Shown here one piece after another: positions 8,407 to 16,782 of a stretch of DNA of 64,000 bases. The notes under the pieces were generated by a model, which saw only the letters and a program-made list of their open reading frames with translations, had not been told where the DNA came from and did not search any database. Position 1 is the stretch's first letter. Each line of letters begins with the position of its first letter. The position numbers and the translations under genes were made by a program. This DNA comes from GWB1-38-13 sp964488535 (lineage in GTDB: Bacteria; Patescibacteriota; Microgenomatia; UBA8517): the NCBI GenBank assembly GCA_964488535.1, contig CAZAUT010000001.1, positions 29,645 through 93,644 of the forward strand, read 5' to 3'.

Positions 8407-8968
8407 GCTTTGGAGGAAGGACGGCTACTCCGCACTAAGAAGGCACAAAATACTTACCGATTCGAATCGTAACAGTATTTGTAAATCGGATTGCAGATGT
8501 TCGTTTCTGTTAGGATCACGATAGTTATCGTATTTTTTAGAATCGGGTGCCTTCTTAGTGCGGGGAGGAAAGTCCGGACAGCTAAAAGCAAGGGGTCGGG
8601 GGGCAATCCCCGAATGGTAATCCCGTATCGCAAGGTACGGGGAACATCTGGTATCCCCCGCTAAGCGGGGGAGCTGAAGATGAATTGACATTTTCAGAGA
8701 GCCACAGAGACGAGTCCGTTTGATTTTTAAAGAATCAGATGGGGTGAAACGCGGCAATCCCACCCGCTGCAACCTCCGAATCTAACGTCATTAGGTTTGC
8801 TTTTCCGAATCGTTAGGAAGAATGAGGGCACCTTGGTTAGATAACGCTTTGCGTATCTAACGGGGCACCCCGTTAGAATGTGAATAACTATCTATATGGG
8901 GTTAGACAGATTGTCGTCTACCAAGTCTGACTTGGGAAACAGAATCCGGCTTACTATTCTCCAAAGCA
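8407..8968 (+). ncRNA. rnpB: RNase P RNA, enlarged
   Basis: The catalytic RNA of RNase P, which removes tRNA 5' leaders. Conserved cores are present: GGAGGAAAGTCCGGACA (from 8564), ACAGAGACGAG (near 8704), GGTGAAACGCGGCAA (near 8741) and ACAGAATCCGGCTTA (8939-8953), the two P4 strands being first and last. Helix P1 pairs 8407-8415 with 8959-8967. At about 560 nt it exceeds the usual 350-420. Much of the excess is a 17-bp perfect helix (8430-8446 with 8547-8563) closing 100 extra bases where P3 should be, plus long hairpins near 8655 and 8839. Ends are set by P1 and the promoter. Confidence 0.92.
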
Positions 8969-9074
8969 AAGAAAAAAGTTACACGCAAGTGTAGCTTTTT
9001 TCTTTGAGTAGAATAATGAATAGCAAGGTTCCCTGCCAAGCAGGGGTTCTTATCATTCTCCAAAGCAAAGAAAA
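8956..9074 (+). repeat. 20-bp direct repeat at the rnpB 3' end
   Basis: ATTCTCCAAAGCAAAGAAAA occurs at 8956-8975 and again at 9055-9074. Each copy contains the 3' strand of helix P1 (CTCCAAAGC) and is followed by a terminator hairpin. The second unit looks like a duplicated RNA 3' end. Confidence 0.85.
8968..9006 (+). terminator. Terminator of rnpB
   Basis: A run of A/G followed by TTACAC-GCAA-GTGTAG and CTTTTTTCTTT. The stem is extended by AAAGAAAAAAG pairing with CTTTTTTCTTT, the loop is a GNRA-type GCAA, and a T-rich tract follows. Confidence 0.85.
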
Positions 9075-9097
9075 CCCCGCTAAGCGGGTTTTTTTTA
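9073..9097 (+). terminator. Second terminator after rnpB
   Basis: CCCGC-TAA-GCGGG preceded by AAAA and followed by eight T. The CCCCGCTAAGCGGG core recurs inside rnpB (near 8655) and, as CCCCGCTAAGTGGGG, at 9139-9153 before pilB. Confidence 0.8.
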
Positions 9098-9175
9098 TGA
9101 GTGCAGATATGTATAATGAATATTGTATAAGCTGCCCACCCCGCTAAGTGGGGTTAGGCCAAGCTTAGCTTGCCC

Positions 9176-10858
9176 ATGCTCATCTCACCCGAGAAATTAA
9201 AAAAAATTCTTGTCGGCTCTGGTTATATTGGCGAACCGGATTTTGATGAAGCGCTGAAAAGTTCGGAAGAACAGGGAAGGGATGTCTCCGATGTTTTGAT
9301 CTTCAGAGGGTTGATTACGGAAGATGCCTTGGGAAAACTGATTTCGGAAAATCTCAATATTCCATATGCGGATGTTCGGAGACTTTTCATTCCGACCGAC
9401 GTTCTCAATCTCGTTCCGGAAAAACTTGCCCGTACCTACCGGATGATACCGTTTGACTTTAAGGACAAAAAGATAAAAGTCGCGATGGAAAATCCTGAAG
9501 ATTTTGAAGCCATAGAATTTGCCAAAAGACAGACAGGATATGAGATTGAGCCTTATTTCGCCCGGGGAGAGGATATCTCAAAAGCCCTTGGCCAGTACAA
9601 AAAAAACTTAAAAAGCGATTTTGAAAAGATAATTTCGGAAAATGTAAAAAAAGTTGCTCCTGGTGAAAATTTGGAGAAGGCTGCCGAAGACGTGCCCGTC
9701 GTAAAAATATTAAGTACCATTTTTGAATATGCCGTTGCTTTGAGATCCTCAGATATTCATATTGAATCCCAATCGGAAGAAGTCGTAATAAGATTTAGGA
9801 TTGACGGCATGCTTAGGGATATGTTCAAATTCAAAAAAGGGATTGAAGAAGCGCTTGTTGCCAGGATTAAAATCCTATCGAATCTTAAAATTGATGAACA
9901 CCGTATTCCTCAGGACGGACGACACAAATTCAATATAGATGATGAGGTAATAGCTCTTCGAATTTCCATAATCCCTGGTTTTTATGGCGAAAATGTTGTT
10001 ATGAGAATATTAAGAGAAACCAATAGGCCTTTAAGTCTGGAGGAGCTGGGAATTACCGGTCAGGGATTGGCTATTTTGCGCGAGAACTCACTTAAGCCTC
10101 ACGGGATGATTTTAGTAACGGGGCCTACAGGATCGGGTAAAACAACCACACTTTACTCGGTTCTGAATATGCTGAACACTGCTGAGGTCAAAATATGCAC
10201 AATTGAGGATCCGATAGAGTATGGAATGAACAGAGTCACGCAAATACAGGTCAATCCGAAGACGGGCCTTACTTTTGCCGCCGGTCTTAGGGCTTTAATG
10301 AGACACGATCCGGATATTATTATGGTAGGGGAAATCCGTGACCAGGAAACGGCAGAAATTGCCATACATTCTGCCCTCACAGGACATTTGGTTTTATCGA
10401 CACTTCATACAAACACAGCATCCGGCGCCGTACCTCGCCTATTGGATATGGGAGCCGAGGCGTTTTTACTGGCATCTACCCTGAACGTGGTTATTGCCCA
10501 AAGACTGGTCAGAAAAATTTGCCCGTCGTGCATTTCCAAATACACACCTAACGATGAAGTAACAAAAAGATTATTTAAAGAATTAGGAGAGTCCGAATTT
10601 GAAAAACTGAAATTTTACAAAGGCAAAGGGTGCGACGATTGCAACCATAAAGGGTATGCAGGAAGAATAGGCATCTATGAGGTTATGCCGGTTACCGAAA
10701 AACTTCGGGAGATTATAACCCAGAAGCCTACGAGTGAACAGCTTCTCAAAGCTGCAATTTCGGAGGGAATGATTACAATGCTCCGTGACGGAATGGATAA
10801 GGTGTCTTCCGGTTTAACAACGATTGAGGAGGTATACCGCGTAGCAAACGAAGAGTAA
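9176..10858 (+). CDS. pilB: Type IV pilus extension ATPase PilB
   Basis: A cytoplasmic hexameric ATPase that drives pilus assembly (GspE/PilB family). From the ATG at 9176 it has 560 residues. The N-terminal MshEN-type domain includes DVLIFRGLITEDALGKLIS. The ATPase core has Walker A GPTGSGKTTT near 315, the Asp box around CTIEDPIEYGMN, Walker B DPDIIMVGEIRD near 380 and the His box TLHTNTA. A zinc-binding pair CPSC...CDDC lies near 449-488. A TTG six bases upstream is also possible. pilC follows after one base, so they form an operon. Confidence 0.96.
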   Translation: MLISPEKLKKILVGSGYIGEPDFDEALKSSEEQGRDVSDVLIFRGLITEDALGKLISENLNIPYADVRRLFIPTDVLNLVPEKLARTYRMIPFDFKDKKIKVAMENPEDFEAIEFAKRQTGYEIEPYFARGEDISKALGQYKKNLKSDFEKIISENVKKVAPGENLEKAAEDVPVVKILSTIFEYAVALRSSDIHIESQSEEVVIRFRIDGMLRDMFKFKKGIEEALVARIKILSNLKIDEHRIPQDGRHKFNIDDEVIALRISIIPGFYGENVVMRILRETNRPLSLEELGITGQGLAILRENSLKPHGMILVTGPTGSGKTTTLYSVLNMLNTAEVKICTIEDPIEYGMNRVTQIQVNPKTGLTFAAGLRALMRHDPDIIMVGEIRDQETAEIAIHSALTGHLVLSTLHTNTASGAVPRLLDMGAEAFLLASTLNVVIAQRLVRKICPSCISKYTPNDEVTKRLFKELGESEFEKLKFYKGKGCDDCNHKGYAGRIGIYEVMPVTEKLREIITQKPTSEQLLKAAISEGMITMLRDGMDKVSSGLTTIEEVYRVANEE

Positions 10859-10859
10859 T

Positions 10860-12068
10860 ATGGCACTGTATTCATATAAAGTTAAAACACAAAAAGGAGA
10901 TCTTTTAGAAGATATTGTTCAGGCGCCGAGCGTTAAGGATGCTGCTGGAGTATTGTCTTCAGAAGGGTACAAAATTTTAACGATTAAAAAAATTGAACAG
11001 AATGCCACCGGACTGATGAGCGGTTCAATTTCGATATCCGAAAAGTCGGCATTTTGTCGTTTTTTAGCGACCATGCTGCGGGCCGGACTTCCTCTACCGG
11101 AAGCAATAGACATTATTAGGGAAGAGACAAAGAACAAGAAGCTTAAAAGAGTTTTGATGGATATTTCTTTTGAAGTAAGAAAAGGGAAAACGATTTCCTC
11201 TGTTCTGGCTAAGTACAAAAAAGATTTCGATCCGGTATTTTTGACTATGGTAAAAGCCGGTGAAGAGTCAGGGACTATGGACAAATCCTTTGATTATCTT
11301 TCAAAACAGCTGACAATGACCTACGAGCTGATTCAGAAAGTTAAGGGTGCAATGATGTACCCGATCGTAATTGTCATGGCAATGGTGGCGGTGCTGGTTG
11401 TAATGCTGGTTTTTGTTCTTCCGAAGTTATCGTCGGTTTTTCTGCAGTTGGGAGTCGAACTCCCGCCGGCTACGAGGTTTGTTATGAATGTTGGGGAGTT
11501 TATCGGGGAAAATACAACAGCCGTTATCGCAGCCGTTTTTATTTTATCAGCCGTTGTATTTATGCTTTTTACTATACAAAAGACGCGTGATGCCATTTTT
11601 GACTTATTCATGAAATTACCGGCTATAAAGGGCGTTGTTATTCAAATTGATATCGCCCGATTTTCGAGAACTCTATCAACACTTCTTTCAAGCGGCGTTC
11701 CGATTATGGTTTGTCTTGAAGTCTGTGCAAATATTCTCAGACAGCCGGGGTTGAAAGCACAGGCAAAATCGTTCGGTGCCGGCGTCGCTCAGGGTAAACA
11801 GTTATCCGAAATAATTCTCTCAGGGAAACAGGTTTTTCCGTCGACAGTTATTCAAACAATAAAAGCAGGAGAAAAAAGCGGAAGTTTGGAAGAAGTATTG
11901 GCCGAAATGGCTGAATTTTATGAAAAAGAAGTTGATTTCAATCTTAAGAAACTGACATCCCTTCTCGAACCTCTGTTAATGCTGGTAATAGGTATCGGTG
12001 TCGGAGCAATGGTTGTTATTATGATTACTCCAATATACAGTTTGGCGGGAGGAATGAATAATCTTTAA
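10860..12068 (+). CDS. pilC: Type IV pilus inner-membrane platform protein PilC
   Basis: A polytopic GspF-family protein of 402 residues that couples the PilB motor to pilin polymerisation. Two copies of the GspF cytoplasmic domain are visible: FCRFLATMLRAGLPLPEAIDI with MVKAGEESGTMDKSF, and FSRTLSTLLSSGVPIMVCLEV with TIKAGEKSGSLEEVL. Membrane helices are at about 165-190, 220-240 and 372-395. Length and order are standard. It starts one base after the pilB stop. Confidence 0.96.
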   Translation: MALYSYKVKTQKGDLLEDIVQAPSVKDAAGVLSSEGYKILTIKKIEQNATGLMSGSISISEKSAFCRFLATMLRAGLPLPEAIDIIREETKNKKLKRVLMDISFEVRKGKTISSVLAKYKKDFDPVFLTMVKAGEESGTMDKSFDYLSKQLTMTYELIQKVKGAMMYPIVIVMAMVAVLVVMLVFVLPKLSSVFLQLGVELPPATRFVMNVGEFIGENTTAVIAAVFILSAVVFMLFTIQKTRDAIFDLFMKLPAIKGVVIQIDIARFSRTLSTLLSSGVPIMVCLEVCANILRQPGLKAQAKSFGAGVAQGKQLSEIILSGKQVFPSTVIQTIKAGEKSGSLEEVLAEMAEFYEKEVDFNLKKLTSLLEPLLMLVIGIGVGAMVVIMITPIYSLAGGMNNL

Positions 12069-12106
12069 TAAATTTGCAGTTTTCAAAAGACATTTGGGAT
12101 AAAATT

Positions 12107-12217
12107 TTGTTTTGTTTGTCATCACGGGAGCGTAAATAACCAGACAGTCTCAGGTAAGATCACCGGATTTTGTCAGGTCGAAGAGGACTGTTCGCGCGAT
12201 AAGATAAGTTGATTAAT
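12107..12217 (+). other. Possible structured leader RNA before the gene at 12218
   Basis: The 150-nt gap contains ACAGTC (12144-12149) pairing with GACTGT (12186-12191), which closes a region with GGT...ACC pairings, and a GC-rich TCGCGCGA after it. It does not match a riboswitch class that I can name. It could be a regulatory leader or a remnant; only the base pairing is visible. Confidence 0.25.
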
Positions 12218-12931
12218 ATGCCGCAAAACTTTTTTCAGAAAATTCATAAAAACCCAATGTATATTGCGATATTTTCGGTTGGATTATTGTTCCTGATTAT
12301 TCTTTTGGTAATTTCCTTTAAAGACAAAAATAAGAACGATGGAGCAAATATTAAAGAAGGTCAGATCCAAATTGTCAAAGGCGATGAAATTGTTACCATC
12401 AACGAAAATGGACTTGTTGAATATAAATCAAAAGACCGGGTTTATTATGAAACGTGGGATACTTCAAAGATCGACTCGTTTTTTTCTTTAATGGAGCAAA
12501 AAGCCCGCGATTATATAAATAAAAAGACGAGTGGTGGGGACTGCGGATACAAAGTGTACATGTTTCTCAACGGAAAATTGGTAACAATCTGCCTTGACTC
12601 CGCTGACGAGGATATGGCAAATACGGTTGAGGAAGTCTATGTAAAATATTCCGATCTTAATCTCTCGGATTTTTTTTCGGAAGCTTCAGAGGATGACGAC
12701 AATGACGAAAACGATGATGACGATGAGTTTGGGGGCGTTATATACTTTCCTACTTCAACACCTGTACCCGGCAGAGTTACTGCGACGCCGACTCCGAATT
12801 CTGCTTACAACGACAACACAAACTATGCACCCGTTGTTGCCGATTGCGACACCTGGAGCGCCGATATCGTCAATAACCGTGCAATCATATCAAATACTTT
12901 CTGCACTGTCGATGCCGCCCCAACACCGTAA
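12218..12931 (+). CDS. Single-pass membrane protein in the pilus locus, unknown family
   Basis: A 237-residue product: a short cytoplasmic head, one membrane helix (about 15-36, PMYIAIFSVGLLFLIILLVI), a basic stop, then an extracytoplasmic domain (about 45-160). The domain is followed by an Asp/Glu run (EDDDNDENDDDDE) and a Thr/Pro linker. Four cysteines in the exported part could pair. It lies between pilC and the minor-pilin operon, so a part in pilus assembly or surface display is possible. The ATG at 12218 is preferred to a TTG nine bases upstream. I do not recognise the family. Confidence 0.75.
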   Translation: MPQNFFQKIHKNPMYIAIFSVGLLFLIILLVISFKDKNKNDGANIKEGQIQIVKGDEIVTINENGLVEYKSKDRVYYETWDTSKIDSFFSLMEQKARDYINKKTSGGDCGYKVYMFLNGKLVTICLDSADEDMANTVEEVYVKYSDLNLSDFFSEASEDDDNDENDDDDEFGGVIYFPTSTPVPGRVTATPTPNSAYNDNTNYAPVVADCDTWSADIVNNRAIISNTFCTVDAAPTP

Positions 12932-13007
12932 CAGTGAATCAATGAATCAACGGAATCAAATACGCAAGACGAAATACGTGACAGGTGACACATGATATGA
13001 AATACAC

Positions 13008-14414
13008 TTAGTTCTTTTCTTCTGTCCAGGAAATAAACTGGTATTCCCCGTAGGTAGGGAAGTAGGGAGGAGGGTTGTAGTAGGCATTTTTGTCATAGTT
13101 TATTTCAACCTGTCTGAAACCCGACTCCGGACCCGTTCCGAAATTCCAGTACGACTTGAAATATGAAATAACAGAGCCGTTGATTGTCAATTTATCTTTT
13201 ACGGCTCCTTCAATTCCCTCACAATCGTCGAAATAGCCATGTCTTATAATTCCCCCCTTTTGTGCAATCATTACGGCATCAACCTGAAAATTTTCCGGTA
13301 CGTCTCTAGTGAAGTATATATTGTTTTGCGCCACAAGGCCGAGTGTATCATTTCCGTTATAGAGCGTGTAGGTAATGTTATTCGGTATCCAAATAATTGC
13401 GTCGCTCGAAGTTAGGGGAAATTCTACCGCAGCAACCGTTACTCTGCCACGGACTGTTCCTTCAATCCATACATCGTCTTCGATAAAAATTATCGGATTT
13501 TCCGATAATGGGTATGTTCCGACATAAGTCTCGCCGGCAATTATTTGATTGGTTTCTCTACAGCCTCCAAGGCCGAATGCACCTATTCCTTGACCGGGAA
13601 TCGTATAACCCTCAATAGATGTTGTCGACGTGACCTTGTTGACCCTGACGGTTCCGTCACCCAGGAACAACAGGTGATAACCCCGGCTCCTGCTGTTTCT
13701 CAAATACAAACCTATGTCCTGTGCGGATTCCCTCATGTCGGCCATATCCAAAGATATCGAATCAAAATCAAGGTAAGGAATAGGGAATTCCCAAAGGGCT
13801 TGGTCACCTCCCGACCCCCACACTCCGGGTTTACTCGTGGGTGGATGGCAACCCGTCTCGCTCCCGCACATATACTCTTCCTGGGCACTGGTAACCAAAG
13901 AAGTATTTGTTCCGTCCATTCTGATCCCGTTATTCGAATGTATCCGTCCGTTAACAACAGATCCTTCTCCGTACCATGCGCTTGCATTTGATAAAAAAGA
14001 ATATTCAGCCAGTGAAGGGATTCCGTATCTTGCTTTGATTGTTCTTTTCACTTTTGAGTAATTCTTTGTCCACCCGGTGGAGAGAATGGTAACTATTGTT
14101 GAACCATCCTGCGGAGGAGTAATTTCAAGACTATAATATCCTTCAATCTCTCCCTGCGGATCGGCATATTCATGAACATAAGGTCCGTCATTGTCCGTCC
14201 CGTCTTTATAGTCGTTGGGAGAGTGTGCCAAATGCCATCTGTAGTAGTTAATCCCCGCTTCTGCAATATGGAGACTCCTTTCTGAAATTGTTTGTCGGTT
14301 GGCTGAATCAAGCTGTACACCCAAAACGAACAATAATCCATATATAACGATTATAAAAGAAGCCGAAATAACCAGTATGGCAGGAGTGGAAGATGCACGG
14401 TTTTTAAGATTCAT
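13008..14414 (-). CDS. PilX-like minor pilus assembly protein
   Basis: A 468-residue exported protein with one N-terminal hydrophobic helix (about 11-34) followed by SERSLHIAEAGINYYRWHL, a typical PilX-type sequence. The long C-terminal part has a beta-rich pattern (GRIHSNNGIRMDG, IWIEGTVRGRVTVAA, LTINGSVISYF) like the polymer-forming domains found on large minor pilins. No GFTLIE class III cleavage motif is present. It is the last gene of a minus-strand run with two prepilins and probably caps or primes the pilus. Family placement is by the AEAG motif and context. Confidence 0.8.
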   Translation of the reverse strand: MNLKNRASSTPAILVISASFIIVIYGLLFVLGVQLDSANRQTISERSLHIAEAGINYYRWHLAHSPNDYKDGTDNDGPYVHEYADPQGEIEGYYSLEITPPQDGSTIVTILSTGWTKNYSKVKRTIKARYGIPSLAEYSFLSNASAWYGEGSVVNGRIHSNNGIRMDGTNTSLVTSAQEEYMCGSETGCHPPTSKPGVWGSGGDQALWEFPIPYLDFDSISLDMADMRESAQDIGLYLRNSRSRGYHLLFLGDGTVRVNKVTSTTSIEGYTIPGQGIGAFGLGGCRETNQIIAGETYVGTYPLSENPIIFIEDDVWIEGTVRGRVTVAAVEFPLTSSDAIIWIPNNITYTLYNGNDTLGLVAQNNIYFTRDVPENFQVDAVMIAQKGGIIRHGYFDDCEGIEGAVKDKLTINGSVISYFKSYWNFGTGPESGFRQVEINYDKNAYYNPPPYFPTYGEYQFISWTEEKN

Positions 14415-14480
14415 AATTAATCGCTATAACCATTATAACGGTAAAATAATAATATTTTAATTTTACAATAGTTCAAAAGA

Positions 14481-14504
14481 ACCCCGAGCGTAAGCTCGTG
14501 GGGT
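14481..14504. repeat. Short hairpin in the minor-pilin intergenic space
   Basis: ACCCCGAGC-GTAA-GCTC-GT-GGGGT forms a stem with a two-base bulge. A related GTAAAGTCGT string lies at about 14557-14566. No T tract follows on either strand, so it is not an obvious terminator. Confidence 0.5.
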
Positions 14505-14573
14505 GAATTGAACTGTTTCAAACTCGTCGAAGACGAAGTCTGAGAAAACGCCGACCGTAAAGTCGTAGGTTGT

Positions 14574-15185
14574 TTATAGATTGTCTTTTACCGATCTGAC
14601 TTGCACAAAGGACTCGACAATATAATCTCTCTTAACATCGTCCGTTTCGTTTACTTTAATATAGATTTTGATGGTACTGGTATCCGCGAGTCGGTTGTCG
14701 GCGGAAAGAGGATTGTTAATTTCATCCTGAGGCCATTGTTCATTATAGTAATAGAATAAAGGTACAGTACCATTTTGGATATTATCGCAGAAAACGGTCG
14801 ATAGTTTATTTGACGGATCATAAACAGGAGGGTAACCTGTTGGTTCTGTCACTTCCCGCACCAGATTGTTACCCTGAAGGACATACCGTACAAATTCACT
14901 TTCTTCGTCAAGATCGACATCCGAATAGAAAGCAATTTCCGAATCACCGGCAGTTGCCAGAAAATATGCTCCGTTGTCGCTTTGACGTGCCCCGCGTATT
15001 TCCTTAACTATTTGTGAAGCGGTAAAATTGGCATTATCCACATTCTTATAACTTTTTGTGATGGCAACCTGGCTTTGACTGAGAACATATTGCATAGAGA
15101 CCAATCCAAGACCTATTATGCTTGTGATCGCAATGGCAATAAGAAGCTCGATTAATGTAATGCCGTTTTCGGTATACCTTTTCAT
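14574..15185 (-). CDS. Minor prepilin, PilW-like
   Basis: A 203-residue type IV prepilin. The leader MKRYTENG is followed by ITLIELLIAIAITSIIGLGL, giving a prepilin peptidase site after Gly8 and the conserved Glu at mature position 5. The downstream SQIVKEIRGARQS region is typical of PilW/GspJ-like minor pilins. Its start overlaps the upstream gene's stop by 4 nt, so translation is coupled. It should be processed by a PilD-type peptidase, which is not in this window. Confidence 0.9.
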   Translation of the reverse strand: MKRYTENGITLIELLIAIAITSIIGLGLVSMQYVLSQSQVAITKSYKNVDNANFTASQIVKEIRGARQSDNGAYFLATAGDSEIAFYSDVDLDEESEFVRYVLQGNNLVREVTEPTGYPPVYDPSNKLSTVFCDNIQNGTVPLFYYYNEQWPQDEINNPLSADNRLADTSTIKIYIKVNETDDVKRDYIVESFVQVRSVKDNL

Positions 15186-16531
15186 ATCGGGTTTAAGATT
15201 ATCTTCAGCTGTTTGTATCCGTAAGAATCGACATTTCCGTTATAGTCGATATACCCGGAAATTGTTGCGGAGAGAGAGTATATCTTTCTTGACAGGTCGC
15301 GGAAAAAGACCTGTCCGAAATCAGGCTGATCAGTTATTCCGCTCATGGTTGCCGATTCGTATCCTCCGGAATCGTAAAGACGGGCCGATATGGACGCAAT
15401 CTGATATCCTGTCTGATCGATAAAGGTAACAAGTACGCTGTTTTCAGAATCGGAACTTATGCCGATGTCTACATCAAGATTTTCATCGGGGTCAAGTGCA
15501 ACGGGAGGTGGTGGATTTTGTGCCGAAATATCCCCTACAATTGAAGAAATAGATATTTGATAATTATCCCACTCCATATCTTCAAGGATTTTTACACCGC
15601 TTACATCGGTTGTGAAATCCTCTTGGTATTTATATACCGGATTGTCGTCCGAATCCGTACCGATTATTTTTTCACCGCTTATTGTAAAAGGAATATTGGG
15701 AAAGACTTCAAAAGCGTTTTCTTTGCCCTTGTGAGATGTGATATTAATTGTTCCGACCTTATCTATCGAAAATGACGATTCGGTAATTTTTCCCTCAAGT
15801 ACCGAGAGGTAGGGTTTTGCAGGATTATCTACCTCAGTGGTAGAGTATGTTCTTTCGCTTGAATACCCGTCTTTGGAAACAGATATCTGATAACATGCTT
15901 TTCTGCACACCGGAGCTCCGGGTAAGATAACCCTTCCGTCGATATTTGTTTTAATACTCATATTGACCAAAGGTACTGTGTCCGTCGATATGATCGATAC
16001 ATCTGCTTGTGGAACGGGGAGAGCATTTGCGTCAAAAACGTAGACCGACAATGTTCCTCCGGAATCGGTTGTTTCTATGCCGGATGGCGATATGTCCGTG
16101 AGCATTTTTAAGGGATTTTTTCCCGACGAGTCCATTCCCTCCCAGGATATTTCTACGGAAACGCGTTTATAATCGGTTGCCAGAAGATCTTCGGGGGCTG
16201 TATCGTCGAATTCATCATCAATGTAAACTATTGTCGTTGAAATATCGTATCGCAGGCCGTTAATTGTCAGGATTTCTGTTTGGGGAAGATTTCCTGGAGG
16301 GATGCCCCCTATCGTTCCGATGTCTTCGTATGGCATGTTTCTTATAATCTCCATTTTTTCCTGCGCAAGATGTCTTGCCGTTATACGCGAACGGTTATAA
16401 GTGTTAAGTGAATAAATAGTAGTGACAAGCGTTAAAAGTGCGTGGGAGAGAATGATGAATATAGCAAGGGAAATCAACACACCGATGAGAGATTCTCCTT
16501 TCCAAAGAGGTTTCTTAGTTAAGGGCAGCAT
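15182..16531 (-). CDS. PilV-like minor prepilin with carboxypeptidase-regulatory-like domains
   Basis: From the ATG at 16531 this is a 449-residue prepilin. Leader MLPLTKKPLWKG precedes ESLIGVLISLAIFIILSHAL, with the cleavage site after Gly12. RSRITARHLAQEKMEIIRNMPYEDI is the usual PilV-type helix. The rest is beta-rich, with at least two segments like carboxypeptidase-regulatory or Ig-type repeats (TLSVYVFDANALPVPQADV, SVLVTFIDQTGYQIASISA). The frame opens 27 codons further upstream, but that part lacks a leader-like sequence. It is the first gene of the minor-pilin operon and overlaps the next by 4 nt. Confidence 0.88.
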   Translation of the reverse strand: MLPLTKKPLWKGESLIGVLISLAIFIILSHALLTLVTTIYSLNTYNRSRITARHLAQEKMEIIRNMPYEDIGTIGGIPPGNLPQTEILTINGLRYDISTTIVYIDDEFDDTAPEDLLATDYKRVSVEISWEGMDSSGKNPLKMLTDISPSGIETTDSGGTLSVYVFDANALPVPQADVSIISTDTVPLVNMSIKTNIDGRVILPGAPVCRKACYQISVSKDGYSSERTYSTTEVDNPAKPYLSVLEGKITESSFSIDKVGTINITSHKGKENAFEVFPNIPFTISGEKIIGTDSDDNPVYKYQEDFTTDVSGVKILEDMEWDNYQISISSIVGDISAQNPPPPVALDPDENLDVDIGISSDSENSVLVTFIDQTGYQIASISARLYDSGGYESATMSGITDQPDFGQVFFRDLSRKIYSLSATISGYIDYNGNVDSYGYKQLKIILNPI

Positions 16532-16669
16532 TGTAATAAATTTAATACTAAAACAAAATACCGGTTTATCAAAAGGGTATTTTCTTCGAATTTGGAATTT
16601 ATGATATCCCAAACCCGGATATTATATTTAGGTTTGCTATAAATTATAGCATTTGTCATAATGTATATA

Positions 16670-16767
16670 GCGACAAGTAACAAGTAACAAGTAACAAGAT
16701 GCAAATTGAACGTTGATGTTATCTTTTGCTCTTCAATTAACCTGTTACTTTTAACCTATTACTTATC
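16670..16767. repeat. AAGTAAC-unit inverted array between the pilin operons
   Basis: Left arm: units of AAGTAAC repeated three times (16670-16698). Right arm: GTTACTT and ATTACTT units (16742-16767) in the opposite sense. AATTGAA (16704-16710) and TTCAATT (16732-16738) pair inside. The whole could fold into one long imperfect hairpin before pilM. Confidence 0.65.
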
Positions 16768-16782
16768 ACCGGTTTTCCTGCC

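Noticed and set aside
8430..8563. The inserted RNase P helix as an independent small RNA or tRNA
   Set aside because: TTCGAAT within it recalls a T loop, but no acceptor, anticodon or D arm can be built around it.
13545..13991. A 148-residue plus-strand open frame inside the PilX-like gene
   Set aside because: It is the shadow of a well-supported minus-strand gene; composition is erratic with many Arg, Cys and Pro.
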